From Chytriomyces cf. hyalinus JEL632 (taxonomy: Eukaryota; Chytridiomycota; Chytridiomycetes; Chytridiales; Chytriomycetaceae), in the NCBI GenBank assembly GCA_025435555.1, contig JAIWWG010000122.1:19052-83051 (forward strand): a stretch of 64,000 bases of DNA, given 5' to 3'. Position numbers and translations under genes: made by a program. Position 1 is the first letter of the stretch. Every line of letters starts with the position of its first letter. Below, one piece after another: positions 1 to 11,029 of the stretch. The notes under the pieces were generated by a model, which made no database searches, was not told the DNA's origin, and saw nothing but the letters and a program-made list of their open reading frames with translations.

Positions 1-974
1 GGTTAGATAGTTGCTTTCCAGTCCCAAGTTTCGAAGCAATGGCAGTCGAAGAATCGATTCGTGGACAGAACCCTTGAACTTATTCCATTCGCCCCAAAAT
101 GTTGTCAACTGCATGCATTGACCAATGGATGTCGGTATTGGCCCTTCCATATTGCAGTGACGTACATCCAAAGCTTGCAGCTTGGTCATCCCTCCAAACG
201 CATCCGGCAACCCTGAAAGTTGGTTATTCCGTAGATTCAACTCGACCAAGTTGACCAAGTTCCCAATACTCGCAGGGATGAAGCCAGTCAGCCCGGCACT
301 ACAAATATCCAGCACCTCCAAGTTGGCAAGGTTTCCAATGCTTTCAGGTATCGTTTCGTCAAGGAGCGTGCCTGCGAGATTCAGAATCCTCAAGTTGACA
401 AGATTGCACAGTTCCGCTAGAACAGGGCCAGTCATATGATTGCCCTTCAAATTCAGATTCGTTAACATTGCTAGATCACCCAAACTGCGAGGGATGGGGC
501 CAGACAACTTGTGGTTTTTCAACTCCAGGGATTTCAGTTGCTTCAGGAAGCCGATTGTCTTGGCAATGGACCAGCCAAGAAAATGGATTCACTCTCGCGA
601 TTGACCTCCGAAGGCAAATATTCCAACAGGGAAGTCGTGTTACTTGGCTTGAGAGGACGTAATTTGAAATCATTCGGAGTTTTCAAGGGAGGCTTGTGAT
701 GTGGAGAGTACTTGAACGCTTCTGCCAGGACTCGTCTCAAGTAGTCCTTCCCAAACGACGCAGGCGTAACGAAACAGAAAACTTCTGCAAGCTCGCTCGA
801 AATTGGATTGGGGAGGTGTCCAATGTGAATCAGGCCAATCAGATGCGAGAACGGAGGACCAGTCAACAGGTTGTTGAAGGAGCGGCAGACATGCCGGTAC
901 TGAGCAATATTGAACGGTCCCAGCTGCAGAAAGACTTCGAGCAGGATATCGAAGGGTAGGTCCAGCAGATACAT
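1..974 (-). pseudogene. F-box/LRR protein, frameshifted and cut by window edge
   Basis: The minus strand from the ATG at 974 reads an F-box-like start (LDLPFDILLEVFLQLGPF, then CRSFNNLLTGPP) and a conserved block ending FCFVTPASFG. The following leucine-rich repeats continue in another frame down to base 1. Compared with the intact paralogue at 4329-6233, one base is missing near 558-559 (GT where the paralogue has GTG). This ends the first frame at 543. Family knowledge: an F-box recruits a substrate receptor to an SCF ubiquitin ligase and the LRRs bind the target. The gene runs off the left edge, so its 3' end is unseen. It is a pseudogene or carries a one-base sequence error. Confidence 0.75.
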
Positions 975-1333
975 GTGTCTTAGTGTTTACGTTTTACTTT
1001 TATGAAATTGGACATGTTTCAAGGGGGAAAACTTGACCGAAAAAATCCCTTCGCCCCAAATCGAATGCATCCAATTGGGTAATTGTGACAGCTTTTAGTG
1101 AATAATGCATCATTGATGAGAAGCAACCGATCCTCCGCAATCCACTTTCTTTCGTCATCGCCTCCTAAGAGTAAAGGGGCCTTCCCATCTCTTAAACGCA
1201 CTTGCACGTTCATGATGAATGCGTACGATAGAAAATAAATGAATTAAATTACTGGTAAATTTGTCCAAAGTTGCAGTAGCCTCATCCAACGCATCGATAG
1301 AGGCAAGCTTCCACAATGTATTTCATTTATGAT

Positions 1334-1456
1334 TCAGTTTCGTGAAGGAGGACCTGTCAGTACGTTTGCTGAAGGCAATGGCAGACTCGTCAGGTACTTT
1401 GCGATCTTGAACAGGTCCAGCTGAAGAATGATTCGCAGCAAGACTTCGAAGGGCAT
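1334..1456 (-). pseudogene. F-box relic
   Basis: A 40-codon minus-strand stretch starting at 1456 matches the family's F-box (MPFEVLLRIILQLDLFKIAKY, then VLTGPP) but stops directly after the TGPP motif. The Cys-Arg-Ser-Phe part is scrambled. No recognisable LRRs follow between 975 and 1333. I see it as a decayed, truncated copy of the neighbouring F-box/LRR genes. Confidence 0.55.
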
Positions 1457-1779
1457 GTCATGTGTCGTTGAACACAGGAGATGTTCAAGTGCCGCGACTT
1501 GACACCAGTCCCCATGCACGAGGGAACCAAGCCAGTCTTCAAAGCGAACATCCACGAAAGGAGATCAGCATTTCCGTGAACTCCCAATTTGTGTCAGGTT
1601 TATTATGTCACCCTAGAATCATCGGCTTGGTTCCGCCAACTGCGTTCGAAATCGTTCCGGCAAAATCCCCTTCAAAAAATGGTTTCAAATCCAACAGTTC
1701 CCACGTGCTGCACTCGCGCGAAACAACCCCGTGTAATCGATTGTTGCTCAAATCGGACCGTCTTCAAATTTAGTACGTT

Positions 1780-2456
1780 CTGCAATGACCCGCCGGGTGG
1801 AGCACCGCTGAAGCTGTTGTCGCTGAGATTCACGCTTTCAATCATCTACGAGAGAATATGGATGCAGATATGGGGCCCGACAACTGATTGTGGCTGAAAT
1901 TCAATTACTTCATATGAAGCAAGTCTCCCGTCTCCGCTGACAGGTGGCCATGAGAATTGATTGTGGTCCAGGTGTGGGGTTTCAATTCAAGATCGGAACG
2001 CTGAGTGAGGAAATTATCGCACCGATCGTTGTGGAATTCATAACTGACGCTGTGACTCTTTCCGTTGTTGGAGTGATCAACAGCAGCAAAGGCCGATTAC
2101 ACTTTTTGATTCTGAAGGACATCACTGTATTTTTCCTTGCGTTGCCTCAGCTGCGCTTCATTGCAGAAACTCAGGTCCTGCCGAAACCGGAATCTCTAAA
2201 ACATACAAAATATAAGAACGTATGCTTGCAGTTTTGATGGTGATAAAATTTAGACCAACCGTCTCGCACGCGCTGAGTCGTCCACTTTCTTTAAGTTTGC
2301 TGAAGATTGCGCGGGTAAATAGTTTCGAAAACCGGCGCCGTCAAGAGCGTTTCCACCCAAATCCAGCAACGTTGGCTGGTTGCAATTTGGGAGGATCTTG
2401 TAAACAGACCCGATAAATCTGTTGTTACGTAAATCAAGCTCGTGGATGCTTCGCAA
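1780..2456 (-). pseudogene. Degenerate LRR segment (C-terminal type)
   Basis: Minus-strand frames contain broken LRR signatures. At 2250-2456 LDLRNNRFIGSV and LLDLGGNALDGAGFRNYL match the last repeats of the intact gene (LLDLRGNHFEGDLPDYF). Bases about 1860-1980 are more than 80% identical by eye to 6895-7015, including a shared tract starting gatgcagatat and ending gattgtggtcca, so the segment is itself duplicated. Stops and shifts prevent any long reading frame. Confidence 0.5.
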
Positions 2457-2459
2457 GTT

Positions 2460-3963
2460 TCCTAACGCTTGAGGAAGAGTCCCGGTGAAGAAATTGTGAC
2501 TGGCGTTGAATTATAGGACACTCATTATCTCCAAAAGGACCGGAGAACCAATTGTTGCTGAGATTCAAATGATGGATTTTCGGATGTACAATCTCTCTTG
2601 GCAACTGTCAGTGATGGTGCAGACTGAGCTCAGAAAACGTCAGACGCTATGACTCAGATCCATAAAGTACCCTGCGCATTTTGCAGTTGACTCAGGAATG
2701 GTGCCACTAACGAACTGTGGCTCCAATTTCATCGTTATCCCGCAATATTGAAGCTGAGCGGGATTGGTTCTGATCTCCCATGCGTCTTAATGCTCCAATG
2801 TCTGCTGGTACTGAGCATTCCAGTGCGTGATGATCCCGATGGATAATTGCGAGGTTCGTCAGCATATTAATACAGCTGGGAACTCTTCCAGTGAGTCCAT
2901 TGCGAGCAAGTGACACCAGCGGTCCTCATATCCAGTGATCAAGGTTACAAGCATCCCTTCAGCTGATTCGAAGAAAATGTAAAGGAATGCAGGTACTGAA
3001 TTCCAGCCATATATGTGAAGGGGAGGTCTAGAGATACGATTCGAATTGAGATGAATTTGGATCGGCGCCTGGCCGAATAACAACACGTCTGATTTGGTGC
3101 ATCATTGTCCGAGCGTCTGTAGCGCATCAATCGGATTGTTCTCATTGCAGTGGAAATTCGCAAGCAGAGGTTATCGGTAAAGAGATTCGGGAACTGAGTC
3201 AGAGAATTTGTTTTTGCTAGAGTTGAGGTTGTAAGCATTTTCCAATGCATTCCGGCAGGCTTTCCTCACCTGTTCTCATGCGTTCATGCACGCTTTGAAT
3301 TCGATCAAGTGGACTAACATCCGCAAACTGGTGGGGATCGATCCTGTGAGCATGCTTCGCCGCAAGTTCAACTTCTTTAACTTGACGAGGTTTCCAAGGA
3401 CGGAGACGACAGATCCAGTCAGGTTTTTAAACTCCAAGTTCAGCACTGTAAATTAAACCATGTCGCATATTCTGGTTGGAATGCTTTGCGGAAGTGCCAA
3501 CACAGCCAGGTGACGCATGCCATCCATTGTATCTGGCAGCGGGCCCACAGATCGAATCGCTTTTCTGCCACGAGTTATGTTCTTTCTGCCACGATTTCTG
3601 ATCGAAGGATGCTTTGCAAGCATTGCGACTTTGTTGTGTGGATTCGCCAAAATGGTTTAACGTGTGGCAACCGGAAACGATTGAACATGATTTGCGAGAA
3701 AGTGATGGCCGGCACTCGAGCGCACCGTAGCGTGGACTCGCGTAAAGAATTCGTTGCGACAGGCCCGCGTGCTGGCGAAACAGAACAAATCGACTGAGCC
3801 GAGTGGTGGACAGGAGCAACAGCCTGCGAAAAGAAAGCGCTCGTCGTCGAGTCGTTGAGGGAGCGATATACAAGCGGTACTTGACAGTTTCGAACGGGTG
3901 CAGCAAGTGAAAGATTTGCGCTTGGAGTTTGTTGGGAATCTGCAGCATTTTCATGTATGCCAA
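2460..3963 (-). pseudogene. F-box/LRR relic with divergent F-box
   Basis: The minus ORF starting at 3963 opens with MLQIPNKLQAQIFHLLHPF and ETVKYR, a divergent F-box of the same family. After that the frame no longer encodes F-box or LRR sequence. Weak LRR traces occur at 2707-2916 (MSLARNGLTGRVPSCI) and around 3290-3420. The same F-box variant occurs on the plus strand at 6396-6600, so the two form an inverted pair around the intact gene. No complete product can be read. Confidence 0.5.
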
Positions 3964-4328
3964 ATTTAATAAAATGTATTTATGAGTGCGGCCACTGGTT
4001 AGTTTCGCGATTGCGATGGATTCATGTTGACGTTGTAAGTGGACTTGATATCATTGGCAGATTGTGCGCGCGCAAGTTCCAAACTCTTCAGCTTTGATCT
4101 CGCGTGGCACAGTTGTGACAAATACGTGATTTCAATTCCACGCTGAGCCGGAGATAAAACCGCTTCGACAGCGCGTGAAATGTCCGTTTTATTTACTCCG
4201 AATTCTGACTGTGTTTGAAAAAGATTGTTGAACAGATTTGAACCAGATTGCGACAGTGCCGAGCCCATTTTCCCGAAACTCTTTATTCTCAGACCTCGCA
4301 CAAGAAGTACCAAGCCATACACGGACGT

Positions 4329-6233
4329 TTACCACCTCTCCCAGCGGAACGGGATCACAGACTTGTTCCACCGCGGTCGAAAATAATCCGGCAGATCCCC
4401 TTCAAAATGATTTCCCCTCAGATCCAGCAGTTTCAAGAACCAATGCCTTTGAAGACTCTCGGGAAAGAACCCGCTAAACTGGTTGGGACCAACGAGGTTG
4501 TTGTTGTTTAGTTGATGCATGGAGAGATTGGATGGCATGAAAATAGGTGGAATTTCGCCAGAGAGCTGGTTATGACTGAGATCCAATGTCTCCAAATTAA
4601 AAATGTTTCCAATTGACTTTGGAATTTCACCGGAGAAGCAGTTGTGACTGAGACTCAACGATTGTAAACGCGTAAAGTTTTCAAATGATTCTGGAATTTC
4701 ACCGCATAACTGGTTGTGACTGAGGTCCAAACTTTCGAGGGAAGTAAGCAGTCCAATATCCGTCGGCAAGGGACCGCTGAGCTTGTTGTGATTGAGAAAC
4801 AGATGAGTGAGATTCACAAGTGACGAAATTGAATTTGGAATTCTGCCAACAATCAAGTTATGGTCAAGATTCAGCGACTTTAACGCAACAAGACCCAATA
4901 TGGACTCAGGAAATTCGCCAGAGATTTGGTTGTAGCCAAGTGTCAGGGTCTCCAATTTTGTTAACCTTCCGATTTCAGTTGGTAGTGGGCCTTTGAGCTT
5001 ACTGTCACTCAACATAAGCTCTTGCAGGTTTGTAAGTGTGGTGATGAAGTGTGGAATCCCTCCCGAGAGTTCATTTCGAGAAAGATCCAGGAAGAGCGCA
5101 GGTCCATCTGTTGCACCGGCTAAACTGTCCCCTTTGAGTTGATTCGAACTGCTGGTTGTTCCAGATTCACGATCACAGTCACGATTAACGCCACTTGCCA
5201 GCTGTGCGGTTTCCATTCGGACGGGTTGGGCGCCGACACTGCAAGATTGCGAACTTTCCCAGGTTAGATAGTTGCTTTCCAGTCTCAAGTTTCGAAGCAA
5301 TGGCAGTCGAAGAATCGATTCGTGGACAGAACCCTTGAAATTATTAGTTTGGCAGAAAAATGTTGTCAACTGCATGCATTGACCAAGTGACACCGGTATA
5401 GACCCAGTAAAACGGTTGTTGTCCAATGACAATGTTTGCAGCTTGTTCATCCCTCCGAACGTATCCGGCAACCCTGAAAGTTGGTTATTTTGCAGATTCA
5501 ACTCGACCAAGTTGACCAAGTTCCCAATACTCGCAGGGATGAAGCCAGTCAGCCTGGCACGAGAAAGATTCAGCACATCCAAGTTGACAAGGTTTCCAAT
5601 TGTGTCAGGTATTGTTTCATCCAGAAGCGTGCCTGCGAGATTCAGAATCCTCAAGTTGACAAGATTGCACAGTTCCGCCAGAACAGGGCCAGTGATATGA
5701 TTGCCCTTCAAATTCAGATTCGTTAACCTTGTTAGATCACCCAAACTGCGCGGGATGGGGCCAGACAACTTGTGGTTTTTCAACTCCAGGGATGTCAGTT
5801 GCTTCAGGCAGCCGATAGTGCTTGGCAGTGGACCAAACAAGTGAAAGGGTTCACTCCGACTGACTTGCGACGGCAAACATTCCAACAGGGAACTCTCGTT
5901 TCTTGGCTTGAGAAGAAGTACTGGGAACTCATCTGGAGTCATCGAAGTGCACTTGTGATGTGGAGAGTACTTGAACGCTTCTGCCAGGACTCGTCTCAAG
6001 TAGTCCGTCCCAAACGACGCAGGCGTAACGAAACAGAAAACTTCTGCAAGCACGTCCCAATATGGATTGGGGATGTGTCCAATGTGAATCAGGCCAATCA
6101 GATGCGAGAACGGAGGACCAGTCAACAGGTTGTTGAAGGAGCGGCAGACATGCCGGTACTGAGCAATATTGAATGGATTAAGCTGCAGAAAGATGTGAAC
6201 TTGTACTTCGACGGGCAAATCAAGCAGGTGCAT
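4329..6233 (-). CDS. F-box/leucine-rich-repeat protein, intact copy
   Basis: A single 634-codon ORF. Residues about 1-40 form an F-box-like start (LDLPVEVQVHIFLQLNPF, then HVCRSFNNLLTGPP). Residues 40-150 are a family-specific linker with FCFVTPASFG. From about 155 to 610 run plant-type LRRs (L..L..L.L..N.L.G.IP). A non-LRR island near 310-360 (about 5100-5280) separates two LRR blocks, as in plant receptor-like proteins. There is no signal peptide or membrane segment, so the protein should be intracellular. Known role of the architecture: substrate receptor of SCF E3 ligases; the substrate cannot be inferred. It is the only unbroken member among at least six related copies here. Start chosen at the ATG directly before the F-box, conserved in paralogues. 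Confidence 0.85.
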   Translation of the reverse strand: MHLLDLPVEVQVHIFLQLNPFNIAQYRHVCRSFNNLLTGPPFSHLIGLIHIGHIPNPYWDVLAEVFCFVTPASFGTDYLRRVLAEAFKYSPHHKCTSMTPDEFPVLLLKPRNESSLLECLPSQVSRSEPFHLFGPLPSTIGCLKQLTSLELKNHKLSGPIPRSLGDLTRLTNLNLKGNHITGPVLAELCNLVNLRILNLAGTLLDETIPDTIGNLVNLDVLNLSRARLTGFIPASIGNLVNLVELNLQNNQLSGLPDTFGGMNKLQTLSLDNNRFTGSIPVSLGQCMQLTTFFCQTNNFKGSVHESILRLPLLRNLRLESNYLTWESSQSCSVGAQPVRMETAQLASGVNRDCDRESGTTSSSNQLKGDSLAGATDGPALFLDLSRNELSGGIPHFITTLTNLQELMLSDSKLKGPLPTEIGRLTKLETLTLGYNQISGEFPESILGLVALKSLNLDHNLIVGRIPNSISSLVNLTHLFLNHNKLSGPLPTDIGLLTSLESLDLSHNQLCGEIPESFENFTRLQSLSLSHNCFSGEIPKSIGNIFNLETLDLSHNQLSGEIPPIFMPSNLSMHQLNNNNLVGPNQFSGFFPESLQRHWFLKLLDLRGNHFEGDLPDYFRPRWNKSVIPFRWERW

Positions 6234-6395
6234 GTGTCTCCGTTTTTTCTTTTTTTATGTTTCACATTTAACGACTGTTTCAACTGGAAAACTTGACCGA
6301 AAAAACAAAAAAGTACCGATCAAACACAGTCTAAATTGCACAGGCCGGGCTCTAATCATGTTGTTGCGTAAATGAAGCTTGTGGACCGCATTTTA

Positions 6396-6600
6396 TTAAA
6401 TTTGACATGCATGACTGTGCTGCAGCTGCAGACTCCCAACAAACTCCAAGCGCAAATATTTCACCTGCTGCACCCGTTCGAAGCTGTCAAGTACCGCCGT
6501 GTGCGTCTGTCCCTTAACGACTCGCTGTCGAGCGCTTGCCTCGCATGCTGTTGCACAGTCATCTGTGCCAAATTTAATAAAATGTTGTCTTGTTTCTTTT
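6396..6600 (+). pseudogene. Inverted F-box relic
   Basis: Plus-strand frame encodes LQLQTPNKLQAQIFHLLHPF and EAVKYRRV, followed by LNDSLSSACLACC, then loses similarity. It matches the relic starting at 3963 on the opposite strand. The tract gccaaatttaataaaatg followed by gagtgcggccact occurs here in the same orientation as at 3958-3993, and its partial reverse complement lies at 6393-6410. This points to a local inversion-duplication. Confidence 0.5.
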
Positions 6601-6859
6601 TGGTCTTGTTTATTTTTGAGTGCGGCCACTTCGCGCGCACGAGTGACTCAATGCCACGCCTTAAAGATTTGCAGCAGACGCGACGTTTGATTTCAAATTT
6701 CCGCCAGACTTTCTTCGTGGCGTTCTAGTATTCCCTTTACGGAGCAGCTTTATTTTATTTCGTGCTTGTTATTGCACGATTCAGCTGTTGGTACTTCGGA
6801 TCTATCCACCAACGCGAGGAAATGTTGCGATCGACTCAACAATGGCACCAATGAGCCAT

Positions 6860-7160
6860 TTGTGGCCGAGACTGAACGGCGCCCGCAGAATATGGATGCA
6901 GATATAGGGCCCGACAACTGATTCTGGCTGAAATTCAATTACTTCATATGAAACAGGTTTCTCATCCCCGTTGGCAGGTGACCAGAGAATTGATTGTGGT
7001 CCAAATGCAGGGTTCGAATCTGGACCCATTTTCCAAATTTTGGCAGCGGACCTGATAGTCGATTGTGATTCAGTCTGAGAGAGGTTAAGGCATCCGGAGA
7101 GCGCTTTCAAGCACGGAACCTGTCAACTGATTGTGACTGAGGTCCAACGTTTGCATCGTT
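6860..7160 (-). pseudogene. Degenerate LRR segment
   Basis: Broken minus-strand LRR codons, duplicated from or with 1780-2000 (see that entry). No frame longer than about 100 codons carries the LRR pattern. It could be the decayed 3' end of the pseudogene at 7162-8931. Between 6600 and 6860 I see nothing recognisable. Confidence 0.4.
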
Positions 7161-7582
7161 TTCAAAGCTCCGATATCTCCGTGCAATGAACCCATAAGGG
7201 ACTGGTGATCATGCAAATTCCAGGCGGAATCTCGCCAGTAAGTTGGTTATGACTGAGATTCAATATCCACAAACGATGAAGACTTTGCATAGAGTCAGGA
7301 ATTTGACCGTTGAAGCAGTTGTGGCTGAGGTTCAGAATATCAAGGGAAGGAAGCAGTCCAATCTCCTTCGGCAAATGGCCGCTAAGCTTGTTGCCTTCCA
7401 GTGACAGGACCCGCAAATTTAATAAGCCTCCAATTTCAGCTGGAAGAGGACCAACAAGATTATTGGCATCCATGCGAAGGTGTGTGACGTTTATCCGCGA
7501 TGTGATGTATTTTGAAAGCGTCCCAGAGAGTCCATTGTGAGAAAGATCCAATCTTTCCAGCACCAGCGCAACTCCATTTTTT

Positions 7583-7769
7583 TGTTGAGTTTTGTTTTGA
7601 AGAGAGTAGTGTTTATTCGTCCGAATATGCCGTGTTAAATACTTAAAGTCCGATGGAAATGTAATAATAAAAATCGGTGGCGAATGAATGACAACAAACA
7701 ATCTCATGAACCACCCAAGTGCTGCCCGACAATCTCATGAGCGGGACACTGACGCTGGGGATTTCAACA
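7583..7769 (-). repeat. Solo copia-type LTR inside an LRR pseudogene
   Basis: 187 bp, reverse-oriented. It begins TGTTGAGTTTTG and ends GGGGATTTCAACA on the plus strand, which is the reverse complement of the LTR family at 56463-56654 and 60714-60905 with moderate divergence. It is flanked on both sides by TTTTT (7578-7582 and 7770-7774), a 5-bp target-site duplication of the same length as that of the full element. It is the product of LTR-LTR recombination of an older insertion. It falls between the first LRR block with its island and the second LRR block of the host pseudogene. Confidence 0.9.
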
Positions 7770-8265
7770 TTTTTGTGCATGCAAAGTTGTCTCCTTCGAT
7801 TTGATTCGACGCAATATTCAGTGACAGGTGATCAAGCGACGCTGATGGAGACGAGAGGTTGCTTCAGTGATACGATCAGAGTCAGGATTAACAACTTGGA
7901 ATCAGAAAGCGCGTCTTCCGTACCGATGGATTGGGCTCTGCGATTGCACGACTGCGGACTATCCGAGATAGTGAAGTTGCTTTCAAAGTTCAACTTCTGA
8001 AGCAATGGCAGTGGAAATGGATAGAACCCGAAAACCTGTTATGTTTGCACTCCAGTGTCATCAGTTGCATGCATTGACCAATGGATTCTGGTATCGGCCC
8101 TTCCAAATGGTTGTGTTCCAAGGATAGCCTTCGCAGCCTTGACATCCCACCAAAAATGTCCGGCAACTTGCCCGAAAGCTCGTTTTTCTGCAGACTCAGT
8201 TCCAGCAAATTGACCAAGTTTCGAAGACTCGCTGGAATGGAGCCAGTCAGCCTGGCTTCAGACAT

Positions 8266-8496
8266 ATTCCATCCTTGGACTTGGGAGGCAGTGAGGTGTC
8301 TGGCCCCCTCCCGCGCAGTTTGGGCAAATTGATTCAGTTGACGCTTTTGGATTTGACGTACACTAAAGTGACGGGCCCAATCCCGCGAGAGTTGGGCAAT
8401 CTTATCAACTTGAAAAAACTGAGTGTGTGTCGTACACTCCTTGATGGTGCAATACCTCCCACTTTTGGGAACCTGGTCAACCTGGAAGTGCTGAAT
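8266..8496 (+). other. 231-bp inverted segment within an LRR pseudogene
   Basis: On the plus strand this segment encodes about three LRRs (SLDLGGSEVSGPLPRSLGK ... TFGNLVNLEVLN). The flanks encode the neighbouring repeats on the minus strand (AIGNLTQLI on the right, MSEARLTGSIPASL on the left). The register is exact if the segment is mentally flipped. Four-base inverted matches (ATTC at 8266, GAAT at 8493) sit at the ends. The minus frame stays open across the antisense segment. Confidence 0.8.
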
Positions 8497-9096
8497 GAGT
8501 TGCGTCAGGTTGCCGATCGCGCTCGGCAGTGGACCAGCAAAACGCAAGTATCCGGTGTATACAGATGCCAGGTAAGGGAAGCTTTTAAACAGGGAAGTCT
8601 CGCTGGTTGCCGTGAGAAGGTTGATTGGAATGGCATTCAGGGCGTTTACGGGATACTTTTCGAATACTCCAGGTCGTGTGCTAATTGAGTTCTGCACGCT
8701 TGTCAAGAAGCGCTCGCCAAAAGATGCGGGTGTAACGAAACAGAAGACATGACCTTTGCCCCCGCCTTCAAACTGAGTGTGTCTAATATGGACCAGGCTA
8801 ATCAGATGCGAGAAGGGATGCGCTGTCAATGCAGTGTTGAGAGAGTGGCAGACTCGCCGGTACTTTGCGACTGTGAATGGGTCCAGCTGCAAAAAGATTT
8901 CGAGCAGAATTTCGATGGGTAAGTCGTACATGGCTTCGTTCGATGGCTTCGTTGGGTTTTTACGACAGTATGCGCAGTTGATTGTGATTTATTTTTACAG
9001 TAAGCAATCGTAGAGGCAGCCGCAAAAAGCTTTCAAGCTCAGAACCAGTCAACTGATTGTTGGTGAGCCAGCTGAACTTGATAAATTTTCAATATC

Positions 9097-10860
9097 TCAA
9101 TGAAACGGACCGACAAGGCTATTATTGTGCAAATGAAGCGTGCATTGATTGGACAGCTTGTAAATACGGGGTGGAATTTCGCCAGAGAGCTCGTTATCAC
9201 TGAGGTCCAACATCCATGTATGTCTAAGGTTTCCAATCGACTCTGGAATTTCACCATAGAAGGAGTTGTGACTGAGATTCAACGTTCCCAATGCTGTAAG
9301 GTTCGCGATTGACTCTGGAAGTTCGCCGCACAACTGATTGTGACTGAGGTTCAGAAATTGGGGAGAATTCAGAAACCCAATTTCCGTCGGCAAGCGACCG
9401 CTCAGCTTGTTGTGTTCGAGCGACAGAGTTGTGAGATTCGCAAGTGACGTGATTGAAATTGGATTCTGCCAACGAGCAAGTTCTGGCCATGTTACAGCGA
9501 TTTCAACGCGACAAGACCGATATGGACTTGGGAATTTCACCAGAGATTTGGTTGTTTCCAAGTGACAGAATCTCCAATTTTGCTGACCTTCCGATTTCAG
9601 TTGGTAATGGCTCACTGAGCTAATATTCACATAGGATAAGGCGCTGCAGGTTTGAAAGCGACGTGATGCAAGCCGGAATCCCTCCCGAAAGTTCATTTTG
9701 AGAAAGTTTCAGCAAGAGCGGAGGTCCATCAGTTGTGCTGGCAAAACTGTCTCCTTTGAGTTGATTCGACGCGATATCGTCTGATTGGAGATCCAAAGAC
9801 GCTGATGCAGAACGAATGGTTGTTCCAGATTCACGATCGGAGGCAACATTAACGCTTTTTTCCAGCTGTGCGGTTTCCATTCGGACGGGTTGGGCGCTGA
9901 CACTCCAAGACGGCGAAATTTCCCAGGTTAGATAGTTGCTTTCCAGTCTCCAGTAGCGAAGCAATGGCATTCGAAGAATCGATTCATGGATAGAACCGTT
10001 CAAATTATTCCTTTTGCCGTCAAATGTTGTCAGTTGCATGCATTGACCGAGTGAAACTGGAATAGCGCAAGTAAAACGGTTCTCCTCTAATGACAACATT
10101 TGCAGTTTGGACATTCCTCCGAACGTATCCGGCAACCCTGAAAGCTCAGACTCAACTCGACCAAGTTGACCAAATTCCCAATACTCGCAGGAATTGGGCC
10201 ACTCAGCCTGCCACCAGACATACTCAGCACCTCCAAGTTGACAAGGTTTCCAATGCTTTCAGGTATCGTTTCGTCAAGGAGCTTGCCGGCGAGATACAGA
10301 TTCCTCAAATTGACCAGATTGCACAGTTCCTCCAGAATAGGGCCAGTCATACGATTACCCATCAAATTCAGATTCGTCAGTGCTTTCAGATCACCCAAAC
10401 TGCGAGGAATGGGGCCAGACAACTTGTGGTCTCTCAACTCCAGGGATTTCAGTTGCTTCAGCGAACCGATTGTGCTACAGCCATGGAAAAATGATTCACT
10501 CTCGCGATTGACCTCCGAAGGCAAGCATTCCAACAGGGAAGTCGCGTTACTTCGCTTGAGAGGAAGTACTTTGAAATCATTCGGAGTTTTCAAGGGAGAC
10601 TTGTAAGATTGCTGGACTCGTCTCAAAAAGTCCTTCCTAAACGACGCAGGTGTGACGAAACAGAAGATATCTGAAAGTTCGTTTTTCAATGCATTGTGGA
10701 TGTGTCCAAGGTGAACCAGGCCAATCAGTTGTGAAAAAGGAGGACCCGTGAGCAGGTTGTTGATGGAGCGGTAGGCTCGCCGGTACTGTCCAGTTTTGAA
10801 CGGGTCGAGACGCAGAAAGACTTTGAGCAGGACTTCGAAGGACAAGTTGAGCAGATGCAT
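9097..10860 (-). pseudogene. F-box/LRR pseudogene, three reading frames
   Basis: Starts at the ATG at 10860 with LNLSFEVLLKVFLRLDPF and NNLLTGPP, then regular LRRs to about 10140. There a net deletion of about 10 bp relative to the paralogue (after the codons for LVELSL) shifts the frame. The second frame (9620-10135) carries GGMSKLQMLSLEENRFT and the island. A further change near 9620-9690 moves the LRRs into a third frame (9097-9500), ending NSLVGPFH. Closely related to the copy at 1-974: both have SEVNRESES before the first LRR. No single protein is possible without correcting these breaks. Confidence 0.8.
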
Positions 10861-11029
10861 GCGTCTTTGCTTGGGTTTTTGTTTTTAAGTTTTACTTTTA
10901 TTAAAGTGGAGTGTGTTTGAAGGGGAAACTTTTCCCCTAAAAACGGATTCTCTCAAAAAAAAAAAAAAACATTCCAAATCGTGCACTTCGATCAAATGTG
11001 ACGAGAGAGTCAAGCTGCCAACATATATT

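Larger units (their letters stand above)
7162..8931 (-). pseudogene. F-box/LRR pseudogene with inversion, deletion and solo LTR
   Basis: The minus ORF from 8931 starts with a good F-box (YDLPIEILLEIFLQLDPF, then RRVCHSLNTAL). Four lesions follow. (i) An internal segment, 8266-8496, is inverted: its LRRs read on the plus strand. (ii) About 14-16 bp are lost near 8015, which shifts the frame and stops it at 7990; the lost reading (PLPLLQKL-type LRR) continues in another frame. (iii) A solo copia LTR is inserted at 7583-7769. (iv) LRRs resume at 7162-7560 (LERLDLSHNGLSGTLSKYI through LNLSHNQLTGEIPPGI). Domain order matches the intact paralogue at 4329-6233. It is not expected to make a functional protein. 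Confidence 0.8.

Noticed and set aside
5416-5726. Plus-strand ORFs within the intact LRR gene, and similar ones at 182-439 and 10090-10606
   Set aside because: Antisense of regular LRR codons; repeated in all paralogues for that reason alone.
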